Assembly (NCBI GenBank): GCA_963931925.1
Contig: OZ007581.1
Coordinates: forward strand, 17,106,450 to 17,170,449
Length of the DNA stretch: 64,000 nt
Source of the DNA: Onchidella celtica
Taxonomy: Eukaryota > Mollusca > Gastropoda > Systellommatophora > Onchidiidae
Reading direction: 5' to 3'
Shown here piece after piece: positions 1-11,643 of this stretch (positions within the stretch are counted from its first letter, which is position 1; every line of letters starts with the position of its first letter). A model generated the notes under the pieces. The model worked only from the letters and a program-made list of their open reading frames with translations, was not told the DNA's origin and did not search any database. Made by a program: the position numbers and the translations under genes.

Positions 1-114
1 GCCCTATGGCAAGCGGTAACTATAAGACAACATCCAAAATTCACTCATTGAAAAGAGTTTCGTCAGGGCCCCTCAGGCGTAAGCTACAATAGTTTCCTAG
101 TAGATCCGCCAGTG
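1..114. mobile_element. hAT-type MITE, one end only
   Basis: The last part of the same short repeat that lies complete at 3146-3352. Both share a run around 'tcattgaaa', then 'tcagggcccctc', then a terminal 'tagatccgcc'. The end reads ccgccagtg here against ccgccactg in the complete copy. The other end lies outside the window. Confidence 0.6.
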
Positions 115-1257
115 ATCTGAAGTATCAGCAGATTTAGCCTCGAGCAGTGACGACCCACCCGCCGTTTTGTAATAGCGATGATGGTTGCAATTAATTTTGT
201 TCCTTCTTCTTCTTCTTCTTTGGTTCACCAACCTAAATCTGCAGATTTGTTCTTTTAAGAAAATCTACGGTTTTCTGCAGTTCTGGCAGAGCACCATAGA
301 GTTTGAAATTCAGGTCGGTGGGTTTGCGCCAATATGTTTCTCGTAGTCGTAGTCCTAAGATGATGCCATTTTTGAGACATTATGAAGGTTTCTACAGACA
401 GAATGCTTACCCGATGCAGTTGAAAGATCGGAGCTGCTCTTCAAGCCACGACATGGACCACTCCCTCTTTTATACCAAAGGAACGGCCTAGTTCTTTCTC
501 ATATGTCATGACACTGGGACGGGCGAACTCTCGCACAATCGTCATCCGTACATCGGTTCTGTGCTATCTCTTGTTCTTCGTGATTCACTGTTCCGGTCGC
601 TCCAAACAATGTTGACCATGACAGTAACATATTTTGCCCCATATTGTTTTTTCTCTCTTGCGTACGTAATTAAAATATTTTTTTGCCATCTTTAAATTAT
701 GACATCAAGGGAGAGATAGTGAAAGAATCGTGATGTCTATTACTTCATTAATTTGATAAGAGCGTTCTTACTTAGTTATACTGCACTTTACGGAATGAAT
801 AATAATTTTCTGATAAACAATTTTGCAACCCTTTTCTTGCTGAACAAAAGTCAATCATGTTCATGTTTCATGCACGCTGACAAACATTTTACTGCTGAGA
901 TGACCCCACTTCTGAGGCGGAAGCATAAAGTCTGAACAAAAAGGACCCGAAAATTCCAAGATCGCGTCCTCTCTTCATCCAGATGTCTGTGACCATTTGC
1001 AAGCGCTTCACTTGTGGTCTTCTCGTGCTAGGCGCATACGTACGTCTTGCTGTCCTGTTGACGTCATGTTAGGATTTCGTGTTCCCGTCGACTCTGCAAT
1101 AAACCTGAGTGTTTCATGTGACCGTATCTTCATTCATGTGCCCAGATTAAAAAAGAAAAAAAAATGTGCCTCGATTGTAGTGCCATTGTCACGAGCCTGC
1201 CTCGCCATCTTGACTCGACGGCAACACAATAAAGTCGAATGTGTGCGCTTAAGCCAA
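115..1257. other. no gene recognised
   Basis: AT-rich sequence with a (CTT)n run near 203-221. The open frames here are short, lack splice or family signals and look like chance. Nothing else is supported. Confidence 0.5.
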
Positions 1258-1468
1258 GGGTGTATCATGCTAAGCCCGGTCGGTCGGACACAGTCAGATG
1301 CTGCCAGCAAAATGTGCACCAAAGAAATAGTGGCAGAAGCTGGCTGCGTCTGGTGGGTTTAGTATAATAGGGTATTCCCGGATTTACTAAGAAAATATAG
1401 GAAACTATGATGTGCAATTCTTGTCTGCCAGCATCTGACTGTATCTGATAGGGCTTAGTATGATACCT
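1258..1468. mobile_element. small foldback MITE
   Basis: An inverted repeat of about 45 bases: the arm at 1262-1307 (gtatcatgctaagccc... cagcatctgac) is repeated in reverse complement at 1425-1466 (cagcatctgactgtat... gggcttagtatgatac). Several mismatches and a small deletion separate the arms. About 115 bases lie between them. Length and structure fit a non-autonomous DNA element; no target duplication was found, so the superfamily is open. Confidence 0.55.
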
Positions 1469-3145
1469 CCTTAAGGGTCAGAAAATGTAGACACTGGACA
1501 CATATGAGCTGAGATCACGAAAGAAAAACGGCATCTTGTGATTTCCTCTCCCTTCCACCACCAAATTTGATAGCTGAAATCACTCAAATTCTCACTGTAA
1601 TCTTGTGGCTGTGGGATTCTTGTTACATCTCCCTCATCCTGGCATTTGTTATACACCACTGTGAGATGTCACAAGATATCCCTTCTGGACAGGACTCAAA
1701 TGGTGTTTTCTATTCCCCCACCATATGACCTGGTATGAGTTTCGTCTCGTGTACTCAGATTAGGCAAATAAGACAAACAGTCACAAATTGGTTCACAATT
1801 TGAAACAAAGAGTCCGGACAAAGGGGAAGTTTCCGTTTAATTGGAAATAACATAAGCACGTCTTGAGAAACTGGTTAAATCACGATAAAAAAGCATTGTT
1901 GAATGTCAACAAAAACACATCTAGCACGTCTTTTCCCCGAAGGGCCTGATTTATTTATCTATATTTTTTGTTGTTGTTGTACTTTAAGCCGGCTGTATCT
2001 CTTTTCTTTTGTTTTGTCATGTTAACTTACTGTCTTTCAATAATTTTTTTTTGTTGCCACATTCGCTGGAGGCAGTTTCTCACAGACATCCACAGCTATC
2101 GTGTTTTTCTGTGGTACTATATATTCACATGACAGTTCTATTTAAGAACGCATGAAAGTTAAAGCAAACAGTATTTTGACCCAGCCACCTCAGAACTGAT
2201 TCAAAATCAAGATTCCTTCATTCATTTCCATGACAAACCGAGACCGTTTCAGATCCAAGGACAAGGTTTTTTGAGCCATCTACAAAATCCTGGTAGGCTG
2301 CTAACCCCAGCCAGCAATCCGTTCCTGCGTAGATCATCTGGTTCGAAATCGCGGCGACCTGAGTGTGATACAGGGAACCCACTTTTTACATCACACCTGT
2401 TTTAACGACAGACTCAGACCAGACCATGAGAATAGATGATCTTAAGATCTTCCTTTGTTAGTAGAGATATTTTCGTTTCATTCGTTATATTAAATACATT
2501 ATTTGTATTCTCTTTTTTTTCATTTTAATCTTCCAATCCGCCACTCTTTAATTAATTTCATTGTGCGTGTTTGCCTCCTCTATTTTATCTTTTCTTTGTT
2601 CTCTAATATATTATCTCCTCTTTGTTACTATTTTCCCCCTTGTTCTTGTAATAATTACTGTCTTCTTTATGAGCTAATCGTGTGAGAAAGACACAACTGG
2701 CCACTCCATCCTCTTTAAGGCCTCCCTCCCTCTCCAGTCCCCGCCCCCACCATTTTTTTTCTGATGATAAGGAATTAAAAAGGTAAAACTGAAATGCTCA
2801 TAAAAATACTTGTCATTTTTGTTCATTCGCAGACAAAATCTGGTCCAGCATCTCGCTAATCCAGATAACGATGTTATTTTAGGAATTCTATGTCGTGCTG
2901 TATGCACTGAAATAACAAAAGCCAAATACAACATCACCCAGGGCTCAGTACTTTTCCAGAATCCACAAAGCACGAAGGGCGTCCTCAGTTTTCATGGATT
3001 CGAACATTTTCAAAGTGCAAGATCTCTTGCGCCCAGGGGCGTGAGTTCAACAGTAAAGCCATGTTCTAAAACTTTTCTGGGAACACGAGAGACTAACTGT
3101 TTTCAAACTGGGGTAAATTGACGCCCCCTGACATACATTTCGCCT
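1469..3145. other. no gene recognised
   Basis: AT-rich, with T-rich and pyrimidine-rich stretches (for example 2510-2660). No conserved protein, RNA gene or clear repeat was seen. Confidence 0.5.
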
Positions 3146-3352
3146 CAGTGGCGGACCTATACGTTTGGGACCTGGAACTTGAGCATCGTGGGTCCTGTTT
3201 GCAACCAGCAACAACAGGGCAACATCTGACAAGGTCCAAAGGGTCTTGCTGCCCTTTCAAGGACCCCGAGGCTATTTCATTGAAAGGACTTTCTTCAGGG
3301 CCCCTCTGGGATTAGCTTAAGCTTCATTGGTATTATAGTAGATCCGCCACTG
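3146..3352. mobile_element. hAT-type MITE with target duplication
   Basis: 207 bp bounded by terminal inverted repeats: cagtggcggacctata at the left, and cagtggcggatctact when the right end is read in reverse complement. The flanks are tttcgcct (3138-3145) and ttttgcct (3353-3360), an 8-bp duplication with one mismatch. Eight-base duplications and CAGTGGCG-like ends are typical of hAT elements. There is no coding capacity. A partial second copy begins the window. Confidence 0.8.
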
Positions 3353-4190
3353 TTTTGCCTATCCAAAGGATACATTTGTTGAATCTTAAGTTGTTCATAA
3401 ATAAGTGAAATAACATTATTGTGTGCTTTTATTATTGTTATTTTTACTTGACATTAAACTAACAATGTTAGAAACAGTATTTTAATACATCCTCTTCGTC
3501 GATGGATTTTATTTTGGTAGAAGTATAAACCCAGGTTCCTGAACAAAACAGGGTGGAGCGGATAGGACATAGTAATTATACACGCAAGGAAATTTTTATC
3601 AAATCAGTATCTAGTTGCGATAGTTAACATTGCTTGAGCTCGCACCTGAACTGCTAAGTCTTATTACCATGTTCCTATTACGGCCAACTCTGTATCTTAT
3701 GTAGGGCAATTCTAAAGTAAAAACAAAAAGTTTCTTATCGCCAGATGACGCCGTCTCTGAGATGTTCGTGACTGATACAAAAAAAAAACGGCAGACGACA
3801 ATATCGTGATCTAATTAATAAAGCCTGTGATTTCTGGGCTCATTTGGTTTTTGGCATTATCTGTTTGAGTGTGTGTCAGTTGGGCTTGAGAAGTCCACGA
3901 AGAATTATGTGTGCGTATTTAGTTCTTTTCACATACGCCATCCAAAATTATCATGATGTTGTCTGCATGGAATCGTCGCCTCCCAGTGCACGGCAGATGA
4001 GCAGATGCACTTGCAATTTTTTTTTGGCACGGCGTCTGAGCACTCGCAAAGATATTAAGGCAACCCATAAAGAAGAATTGAAAATCCTAGGAAAATGAAA
4101 CGTAAATGGTCTTGGAATTTCCGACTAAAGACGAAATGAAATGCAAAATTTCGCAGGAGCTCAAGTCCTGTGGCGTTAGGTAATACAAAC
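3353..4190. other. no gene recognised
   Basis: AT-rich with A and T runs. No gene or repeat could be supported. Confidence 0.5.
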
Positions 4191-4330
4191 CGATAACATA
4201 AAACTACAAGTAAAATTCGTTTCTTATCAATTGGCTCAAAAACTACTGGACGGATCTTTCTGAAATTTGGCATGAAGAAGTAAACTACGGCTGCGAACCA
4301 AACCCGATACATAAGAGCACGCAATTAAGG
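4191..4330 (+). mobile_element. Helitron-type leader fragment
   Basis: Positions 4233-4274 match 32188-32229, next to the left end of the Helitron-derived element, over 42 bases with no gap. The first 13 and the last 12 bases are identical (ggctcaaaaacta ... aaatttggcatg), with acgga conserved in between. The edges of the fragment are not defined. I infer a decayed copy of the same element. Confidence 0.5.
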
Positions 4331-4557
4331 TCGACCGAGAAATAATCTCCAAAAGGCGCAAACAGTTGAACTATTAGTTGGCCAGGGGGTTTGGACGACA
4401 TGTTACGAACAAGGGTGTTCAGTGAATGAAATTCTCGATGCTCGTTGAAAATTGGCAAAAGTCGCTGTTAATGTTAGAATTATTGTTTGTGCACCCTGCT
4501 TTGCTTTCCAAATTCCATTACTTACACTATTAAACCTTTAATCTAGTGGCCGTAGTG

Positions 4558-5065
4558 CAGTGGCGGAGAGTGGTGGGTGCCACAGGGGCGGTTGCATCGG
4601 GCGCAGAACTTCAAAAGAAAAGGGAAATGAATGGAATCAATACATAAAAAATAACGCGCCGACCCTCTCATACAGAAGATACCCCAGTGTTCGAACACAC
4701 CACACAGCTTTTCAACATGCTACTACAATCCACCAGGATCGTAGGAGCGCTGCATGACAGAGAGCCTCGTCGGGTGCCTCCACTTTTCGCGGTTGTTTGC
4801 GAGCGCCTGAGTTTGGGCGAAGGATTTCCCGGTCCATTCCGCAATGTTGTCGGTCCACTTCTTCCTTTGCCTTCCTCTTCTTCTCCTCCCCTGCACAGTT
4901 CCCTGAAGAATGGTCTTGGATATGCCACACGATCTTGTTTTGTGGCCATACCAGTTTTCTTCAACATGACGAGGCAGGTAAACGTTGCCAAGCCCAAACA
5001 GCCCGTGGATCAGGTGGCGCAGTGCTTGCTTGCCCCGGGAGCTGGGAACCCACGCTACGCCACTG
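4558..5065. mobile_element. hAT-type MITE
   Basis: 508 bp between cagtggcggagagtggtggg and, reading the right end in reverse complement, cagtggcgtagcgtgggttc. The right end continues with a cggggcaag block also found just inside the left end of the element at 20952, so the two are related. No matching 8-bp flanks were found (ccgtagtg against agtcatat), so an end may be decayed. Several overlapping open frames inside are not conserved-looking. Confidence 0.6.
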
Positions 5066-7681
5066 AGTCATATATTTGTATAGGTATATTATATGAAACG
5101 ATAACACATCAAGAACAACATCGGCAACTGATTCTGTTTCCAACTAGTTAAATTTATTGACAGATAAATAAATAAGAATGTAGAAATATGTCCCATGCCA
5201 GACATTTTTAGTACAAGCCAATACATAAACAAAAACAACTCACCTATTAATTTATCAACAACACTGCGCAGTGGTGTATAAATGGATGAATGAAAGCACC
5301 AACCAGTTATTAAACTGATAGTGACAGACGTCGTAAATTTATTCGGCATAATCATGGTTTATATAATCTATATAACAATATGATTAATTATCAAATATCA
5401 ACAAGCAATAAAACAGTAGAATTTTCTTTCATCCAAATCTTTTTTTTTCTTTTGTCTTTGAAAAAATTCGATGTTATGAAAAAGTAATGAACATGCTACC
5501 CAGTGAGTTCCAACAATATTCGTTCGCCTTTGCTTCTCGCATATTATATTCTCTCTCTTTCTATATAATATATATTTTTTTCACAATGAAGTGGGGAGTC
5601 AGAAATGAGAGAGAAAAGGCAGACAGAATCTAAAATAGGCGAGACGAAGAAGGATGAGAAAGAAATAATATGAGAGAAAAGAGAGATATCTAGGCCGTAA
5701 CAAGAATCAGGAATGGGGGCATAACTATGGAAAAGATGACAAATTAAGGGAGCTTACTTTTTTCTTTTTTTTATGCTATGTGTAATCAGCACTGTTTCTT
5801 TCCATCTACTTCACCTGTGACCTGTTCTAACTGATACACGAGTGACCAAAATCTTCACTATCAAGATAGAAAAATTCGAACAATTCAATTAAATAGGTTA
5901 TGTACAGTGCCAAAAATTGCAATAAACTGATAATAATAAGACAACGAACCATCTGGCAAGCTTTACACGTTTTCTTTTAATAAAATTTGAAAGCTAAAAT
6001 GTAGCGGATATTTTTTTTTAAAATGGCCATATTCATGAACAATCAGTGTTAGTGAAGATGGATGCAATAACATAATGATATCTTTTTTTTGACTCAGCGC
6101 GCCAGGTCTCTCTGTCCGTCAGCTGACAAGATAGTTTTCGATGTGTCTGGAGTAGTGAGTCAGGATTATTTCAATCTCGCCAGTGCGCAAAGTCCCGTTT
6201 TACCCTATACTCCGTGTTTCCCGCCAAAACCGAAACAAAACAGACTTAACTCAGTGTGTCACTAGCCTTAATATTATATAGAAACGTAACCCCCTGTGAA
6301 CACGCACAAAATGCATGTAAAAATGACTGGTATCTCTGACAAAAATGTTCAAAATGGAAAATGTGCACAACTATCAGTCCTTGGATTTTTTTTTGTTTTG
6401 TTTTTAGTAGCCAACAAAAATGAGTACATTCAGCTGGTGGCTTATCTCCAAACTGTACTAATTCCGGCTAAAAAAACATACCTTTGGAGAGTCTTATCAT
6501 CGGGTATGTAAGCTTATTTATAGAGAGAAGTCACTTCTGCCAAATCGCGAAACTAGGTCACGGCGGTAACAAGAATTGGAAAGAACATCTCCACCAAACA
6601 CAGTGTGCGTATCTGTTTACTGCAGTCAGTTTGTTCAAATTTCGGGGCTGATTGAAACTATTTAGAGCATTTTGTAAGCTCTTACTCTCGGTGGAAAGTT
6701 GCAAACGGGTATTGTTTACTCCGTCTGGGTCATACCCATCTCTCACACCGTTTTTGTTTGTTTTTTTTTACTTAGGGGGGAAGATCCCCCGATTGTGTGG
6801 CATACAATTGCCAACTAACAATAAAACATGTTTTAACTGAATGTGTAACTTCATGCATATCCGAAAGAGACACTCTGCCTGCGGATCCATGAAAGAATTA
6901 TTTTCTGACGTGGATCCGCAACGCATCCCTTCCTTTCTGAGAGAGGCTAAGATCTACAACTTAATTTAATAACTTTTATACTTGTTTACAAAACTTTTTC
7001 CAGATCTATACAAAACAACTTTTTAAAAAGAATTTTACCAAGGTGTTAAAATCATCTGAATGTATTTAATTCTATGTTAAACATGACAGCTCTTAATACG
7101 AAATATAAATAAAGAAAGTGTACCCAATAGACCGTGAAGGGCGCAAAGTGGCCGTTATCGCGCCGACGTGCCGGGAAACCCAAACTTAAACTCAAATACA
7201 CTGACACATCATGTTTCAATTTCAGGCTTTAGACGCTCTGATGAAGTTCAGAAAGATTTGTATTAACAAAGGTGGAACGATTTTGAGAAAGGAAGCAAAG
7301 GTTGTTTTTTTTTTTCTTTTTAAGATGAAAGTAAAATGAAATAAAGCATTGTACAATCCACACAACTTTATCCAAAGTGACGGCATCACATAACATAATT
7401 ATGCAGGGGTCTGATCTTGTGACGGGGACCTGTTAAGCATCGTGTAGGAACCTGATTGGTCAAGAAAATAAAATTGACAGACCACAGTTCTTGTGCGTGA
7501 ACACCTCGATGTCTAAAGTGCCAGACCATCGGGCGAGAGATAAGAATGGCTGAAAATAGCACCAGAACCTTAGAGATCTACATTAATTTTTGTAACCCCA
7601 GATCTAGATCTAGTTCAATGTCTCGAAACAGTTTGATTTCCAAATTTTTCCAAAATTTTATTTATTCTCCCAGCCCTTCTC
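5066..7681. other. no gene recognised; small palindromes
   Basis: AT-rich. It contains a purine-rich stretch at 5600-5690, T runs, and a 10-bp inverted repeat tgcggatcca / tggatccgca around 6880-6921 with a spacer of about 21 bases. No gene signal was seen. Confidence 0.5.
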
Positions 7682-8600
7682 CTATCACTTCTGTCTCCCC
7701 TTCTCTCTTTTCTTTATTTCTCTCTCTCTCTCTCTCTCACTCTCACTCCTTCTTTTTCCTTCTCTCTCTCTCTTCCTTTTCTCTTGTTTTCTCGCTCTTT
7801 CTCCTTTTTCTTTTTCTCTGTCTCTCTCTCCCTTTCTTTTTCCCACCTCTATCACTTTCTTCGTTCCCCTGGGTGCCTTTCTCTCTCTCCCCCTCTCTCG
7901 TCCCCTCTCCTCCTCTCTCTCTCAGAATACTTACTCAATGCCGTGATAAACTCCAGTACTGCAAGCTGAGAGAAAATTTTATTTACGTTTACTGAATCTT
8001 ATCTATGATGTACGACTTTGTCATCTTTTCGAGTTTCTGTAACATTCAACTTTCTCCAATCGTCAAGGCCAAACTATGGAACACGATTTTCTCTTGTATG
8101 TCAATGTCAGCTCTGGCCTGCGTTTGTCTCTCTTCTAACAAATCAGTACATCGGTGTGTTTTTACTTTCTTCTTATTGTTTTTTTTTTCTTTTTGTTTTT
8201 CACCATAATCATCATCATCATCATCATAATCATCATCATCTTCTTCTCCTTCTTCATCTCTCTCATCCTCTTCGCCATCGTCTTTTTGATACTCTTCTTA
8301 GGCCTCTTCTTCTAGTTCGTCATTTTATTATCCATCTTCAGCTTTATTCTTCTTTTAACCTTCATGTTCTCCGTCATGTATATTCCCCATTTTCGTCATC
8401 TTTCCACCCCTCTTCTTCCTCTTCTCTCCCCCCCCCCCCCCGCTCTCTCTTGCTCTGTCTGTCTGTCTGCTTGTCCGTCTGCCCGTCTGTCTATCTCTCT
8501 GTTTCTTGAGGTCCTAAATCCTTCCATTTATCTCCCAATGTCTTCTTTTCAGAATTATTCGACCCCCCCCCCCCTTTTCCAGGGCTAAAAAAAAAAAAAA
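7682..8600. repeat. low-complexity pyrimidine tract
   Basis: Long (CT)n/(TC)n sequence at 7682-7926, CAT/CTT triplet runs at 8210-8260, a (C)12 run near 8430, CTGT tetranucleotides at 8455-8490, a second C run at 8563-8574 and (A)14 at 8587-8600. The open frames across it (Ser/Leu/Phe-rich) are products of the low complexity, not genes. Confidence 0.85.
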
Positions 8601-8926
8601 GTTCTCGTGGTAAAAGAGACATTTGTAGGTTTTCACCGGCAGGAAACAAGAAATGCACAATTTGAAAAATTCAAGTCCACAAAATTATTTATCCTCATGT
8701 ATAAACAATTGACACAATCTTTGTGCAAAACGAACAACTTTCCTATTTCACATTCGCTCAAATAAACGAGATAAAAAAAAAAAAATTGTAATTAGGCACT
8801 TAACAATTGCAACGTCTTAGAATTGAAAAGAAATGATTGTTAATAAAAACCTTTGGCCAGCTTGGAAGGAAAAAACGTGTGAAAAACATCATAAAATGTA
8901 AAGGTCAGCCTAATCATGTAAAAATA

Positions 8927-9060
8927 TCATAAAAACCACAGTAAAACTGTGGGGTCGCAGCAAAGCTATAGGCCAAAGTGAAGTTTCTGTATTATTTCTT
9001 ACGCGAGGCCTTTGCTACATACAACTTTTTCTTTTTGACAGATTTTGACTAATCGTGTAA
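8927..9060 (+). mobile_element. copy of the ccacag-hairpin repeat
   Basis: Begins ataaaaaccacagtaaaac and contains the hairpin ccacagtaaaactgtgg followed by ggtcgcagc. It ends with tacatacaactttttcttt. The same head and tail, in the same order, occur at 12470-12660, and part of the body (cctcgcgtaagaaataata) occurs in the opposite strand near 20224-20243. A dispersed repeat of unknown class. Confidence 0.6.
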
Positions 9061-9130
9061 AACTGTTCAGCTTCCGTTGTTGTTGTTTTTTTTTTAAGTC
9101 CGACCTTGAGGAGATTAAGCAATTATAATA

Positions 9131-9249
9131 TAAAATACAGGAAAGAAAAAATAAAATCATTTTGCACTCTTGGACTTGCCAGTTCGTATTTATAACTTAT
9201 CTTAACCTTCATATTGCCCTTGAAATTTTATGAAGGACCCAGGTGTACC
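9131..9249 (+). repeat. left flank of gap, duplicated at 9450
   Basis: About 115 bases here recur immediately after the run of Ns with only single-base homopolymer differences (six versus five A; ggaccc versus gaccc). This is best read as the same locus represented twice. Confidence 0.85.
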
Positions 9250-9449
9250 NNNNNNNNNNNNNNNNNNNNNNNNNNNNNNNNNNNNNNNNNNNNNNNNNNN
9301 NNNNNNNNNNNNNNNNNNNNNNNNNNNNNNNNNNNNNNNNNNNNNNNNNNNNNNNNNNNNNNNNNNNNNNNNNNNNNNNNNNNNNNNNNNNNNNNNNNNN
9401 NNNNNNNNNNNNNNNNNNNNNNNNNNNNNNNNNNNNNNNNNNNNNNNNN
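9250..9449. other. assembly gap, 200 N
   Basis: Exactly 200 N. A round fixed length suggests a placeholder. With both flanks identical, the true gap may be zero or negative in size. Confidence 0.95.
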
Positions 9450-9563
9450 ATACAGGAAAGAAAAATAAAATCATTTTGCACTCTTGGACTTGCCAGTTCG
9501 TATTTATAACTTATCTTAACCTTCATATTGCCCTTGAAATTTTATGAAGACCCAGGTGTACCG
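9450..9563 (+). repeat. right flank of gap, copy of 9135-9249
   Basis: Starts atacaggaaagaaaaataaa and ends with the same caggtgtacc that precedes the gap, then continues into unique sequence. See the left flank. Confidence 0.85.
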
Positions 9564-11280
9564 CGTGATAAAAAAACAAAAAAACTGCCCCAGCATTGAC
9601 ACCAAATATCTCGCAATCCTTTGGATGAATCCGTGAGAAATTTTGGTAGACTTATGCCCATTATATGTGTAATGCTATGTTAAAATTTCATCAAGATTTA
9701 ATCATTACTTTTAAAGATTTTTTAGATTAAGCAAGTGTCTGTCAAAAATTAATAAAACAAGCCAGCTGAGCTGAGCGAAATATTAGTGTGTGTGTGGGGG
9801 GGGGGGGTTGATAGAGACAAAAGGGAGGGGTTTGTAGAGAGGGAGATGGTAGGAAGGAGATGGTAGGAAGGAGAAGGAGGATGGTGGGTGTGTGAAGAGG
9901 AGAGAGATGAGGGAGTTGACATCTGGTTTATCCTTGGCAACGCCAGGGACCGTACGTTTTTTTATTTCTCAGTTGGTAGAACGGGTGCTTGGCTTGTAAT
10001 AATAAATAGCATTTATTTATAAATTCATTCAGTTAAATACCAGTCGTATGAGCTTTACTTCTATTCACATTCAATTCACAAGTACGAAGAACAGACTAAA
10101 CATGTGACAAGTGTCAGAAATAGCTATGGTTACATTCGATCAATTGTGTGTTTTTGGATGTTTCATGGACATTTCATTTTTTATTTTAAAAGAACTGAAT
10201 TGGCTTACATACAGTGGTTCACTAGAAAACGAGGAATGAGCTGTAAAGAAATTTATCAAAAAGTTACTTGTGTGTAATTTAACATGTTTGTGAGCATTGC
10301 TTTGTAATAAAAAAGAAATCGTGTAAATTGAACAAGGGAAGCAGTTTTGTAATTGAGTCGTTGATATGGAGAACACCTTTTTACTGCCCCTGAAAGGCTC
10401 ATGAAACGAAGTTGTATGAATTGTCACTTGAATCATTTATTTAAGCAGATGAATCACTGTCAGCTTCTGATCAGACATTCTTTTTCCACTTTTTTTTTAT
10501 TTCACAAAATTCATCAACACCCTCGATCTCTCCTTGCCTGTGTGTCATCACTGGAAATATGACCATAATCGCTATTGTCACCTTCACAATCACCACCACC
10601 ACCACCATTCTCCTCCTCCATCACCATCACCACAAAATTATGTCAACATCATAACCACCTTCATCACCATCATCACCACTCATCTTCATCGTCGTCAACA
10701 TCATCACCATGGAAGGATTTGTGAGTGGATGGATAAGACAGAATGAATCTGTAATGTTCTACGAGAGCTCAAGGTAAAATGGAATTAAAAAGCACAACCT
10801 ATAGATTAAGAACGAGTACTCATACCGTCTCATTTACAGAGTTACCGATCTTAGAATGACCCGAACCAGAGGGCCATTTTGCTATTTAAAGCTATTGCCT
10901 GTCAATTTAGATCAAAGTAGTTACACTAGTTACAGGACAAGTATCAAGTTCTTGGGTGTAGATTAAACTCTGCTGATAAATGCACTGATAAGACCAGTCT
11001 ATTTAGTCAAATGCCCCGTCAAATCTCTCCTCATATCTAGCATGTGTAGAGGGTCACCCATACGTTTAATCTTTCATACATACCTGGTACATAATATTGC
11101 TCAACTTTTGATAGGACATTCTCGTGGTAAATTCCTGTTTACAGCCAGTTTTGTCGTGAATAAATGCCCAACATTTACCAAATTTCTGGTCATGAAGGAC
11201 AGGTTTGTCCTTTCATGAAGTGAAATTTAGAGAAATGTTACTTATTTATCTAATTACCTTACTATCTATCTCTATAATCA
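9564..11280. other. no gene recognised; simple repeats
   Basis: Contains a (GT)n/(G)10 tract near 9786-9807, a purine-rich stretch to about 9915, and CAC/CAT-rich triplet repeats at 10578-10700. Open frames through the triplet repeat give poly-His and are not credible genes. Confidence 0.6.
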
Positions 11281-11368
11281 ATTTGATACTGAAGACTAGA
11301 AACGTGGTTTCATATATTTTTTTAATATTTAACTATGAAACCACGTTTCTAGTCTTCAGTGTCAAATG
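11281..11368. repeat. 34-bp near-perfect hairpin
   Basis: Left arm 11281-11314 and right arm 11335-11368 are reverse complements over 34 bases with a single mismatch (t/c in atttgatact against atttgacact). The loop is an AT-rich 20 bases. It lies 20 bp outside the 3' LTR at 11389. It could be a tiny foldback MITE or the stem of a hairpin RNA. No second copy was seen in the window. Confidence 0.85.
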
Positions 11369-11388
11369 CCTTAGTCATGCAAACTAAC

Positions 11389-11643
11389 TGTAGGACGGAA
11401 GAGTGGCTATGTGGGCTTATGCGTAGTGGGTTCTAGTATTTCTTAGGGATACACAACCAAAAAACACAAGTTCTCCATTGATGCTCTTATTTATTTACAT
11501 AAGGAACAAAACGAAACAAAAAAGGGAACTAGCAAAAAAAAAAAAAAAACCCCAACCAACCATGAGCTGGAACAAAAGAAACAAGACAAAATATGAGTAG
11601 AATCATTACAACATGAATCAAGTAATCAATGGTGAGCATTACA
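11389..11643 (-). repeat. 3' LTR of the 11.4-16.2 kb element
   Basis: Direct repeat of 15937-16199 at roughly 85-90% identity by eye. In minus orientation it carries AATAAA (complement of ttattt near 11490) and a pyrimidine-rich tract ending in cag. Length is normal for a short LTR. Confidence 0.55.

Noticed and set aside
997-1362. 121-codon open frame
   Set aside because: No family resemblance, crosses the arm of a foldback MITE and an A-rich run.
1731-1765. Hammerhead-ribozyme-like words (ctgagta ... gaaac) on the minus strand
   Set aside because: The conserved core has a mismatch at a required G and no stem II can form between the two boxes. A similar word pair in the hAT MITE near position 60-80 fails for the same reason.
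7546-8588. Ser/Leu/Phe-rich open frames
   Set aside because: Translation of (CT)n, (CAT)n and poly-C low-complexity DNA.
9202-9547. Several open frames across the N gap
   Set aside because: They are open only because Ns cannot encode stops.
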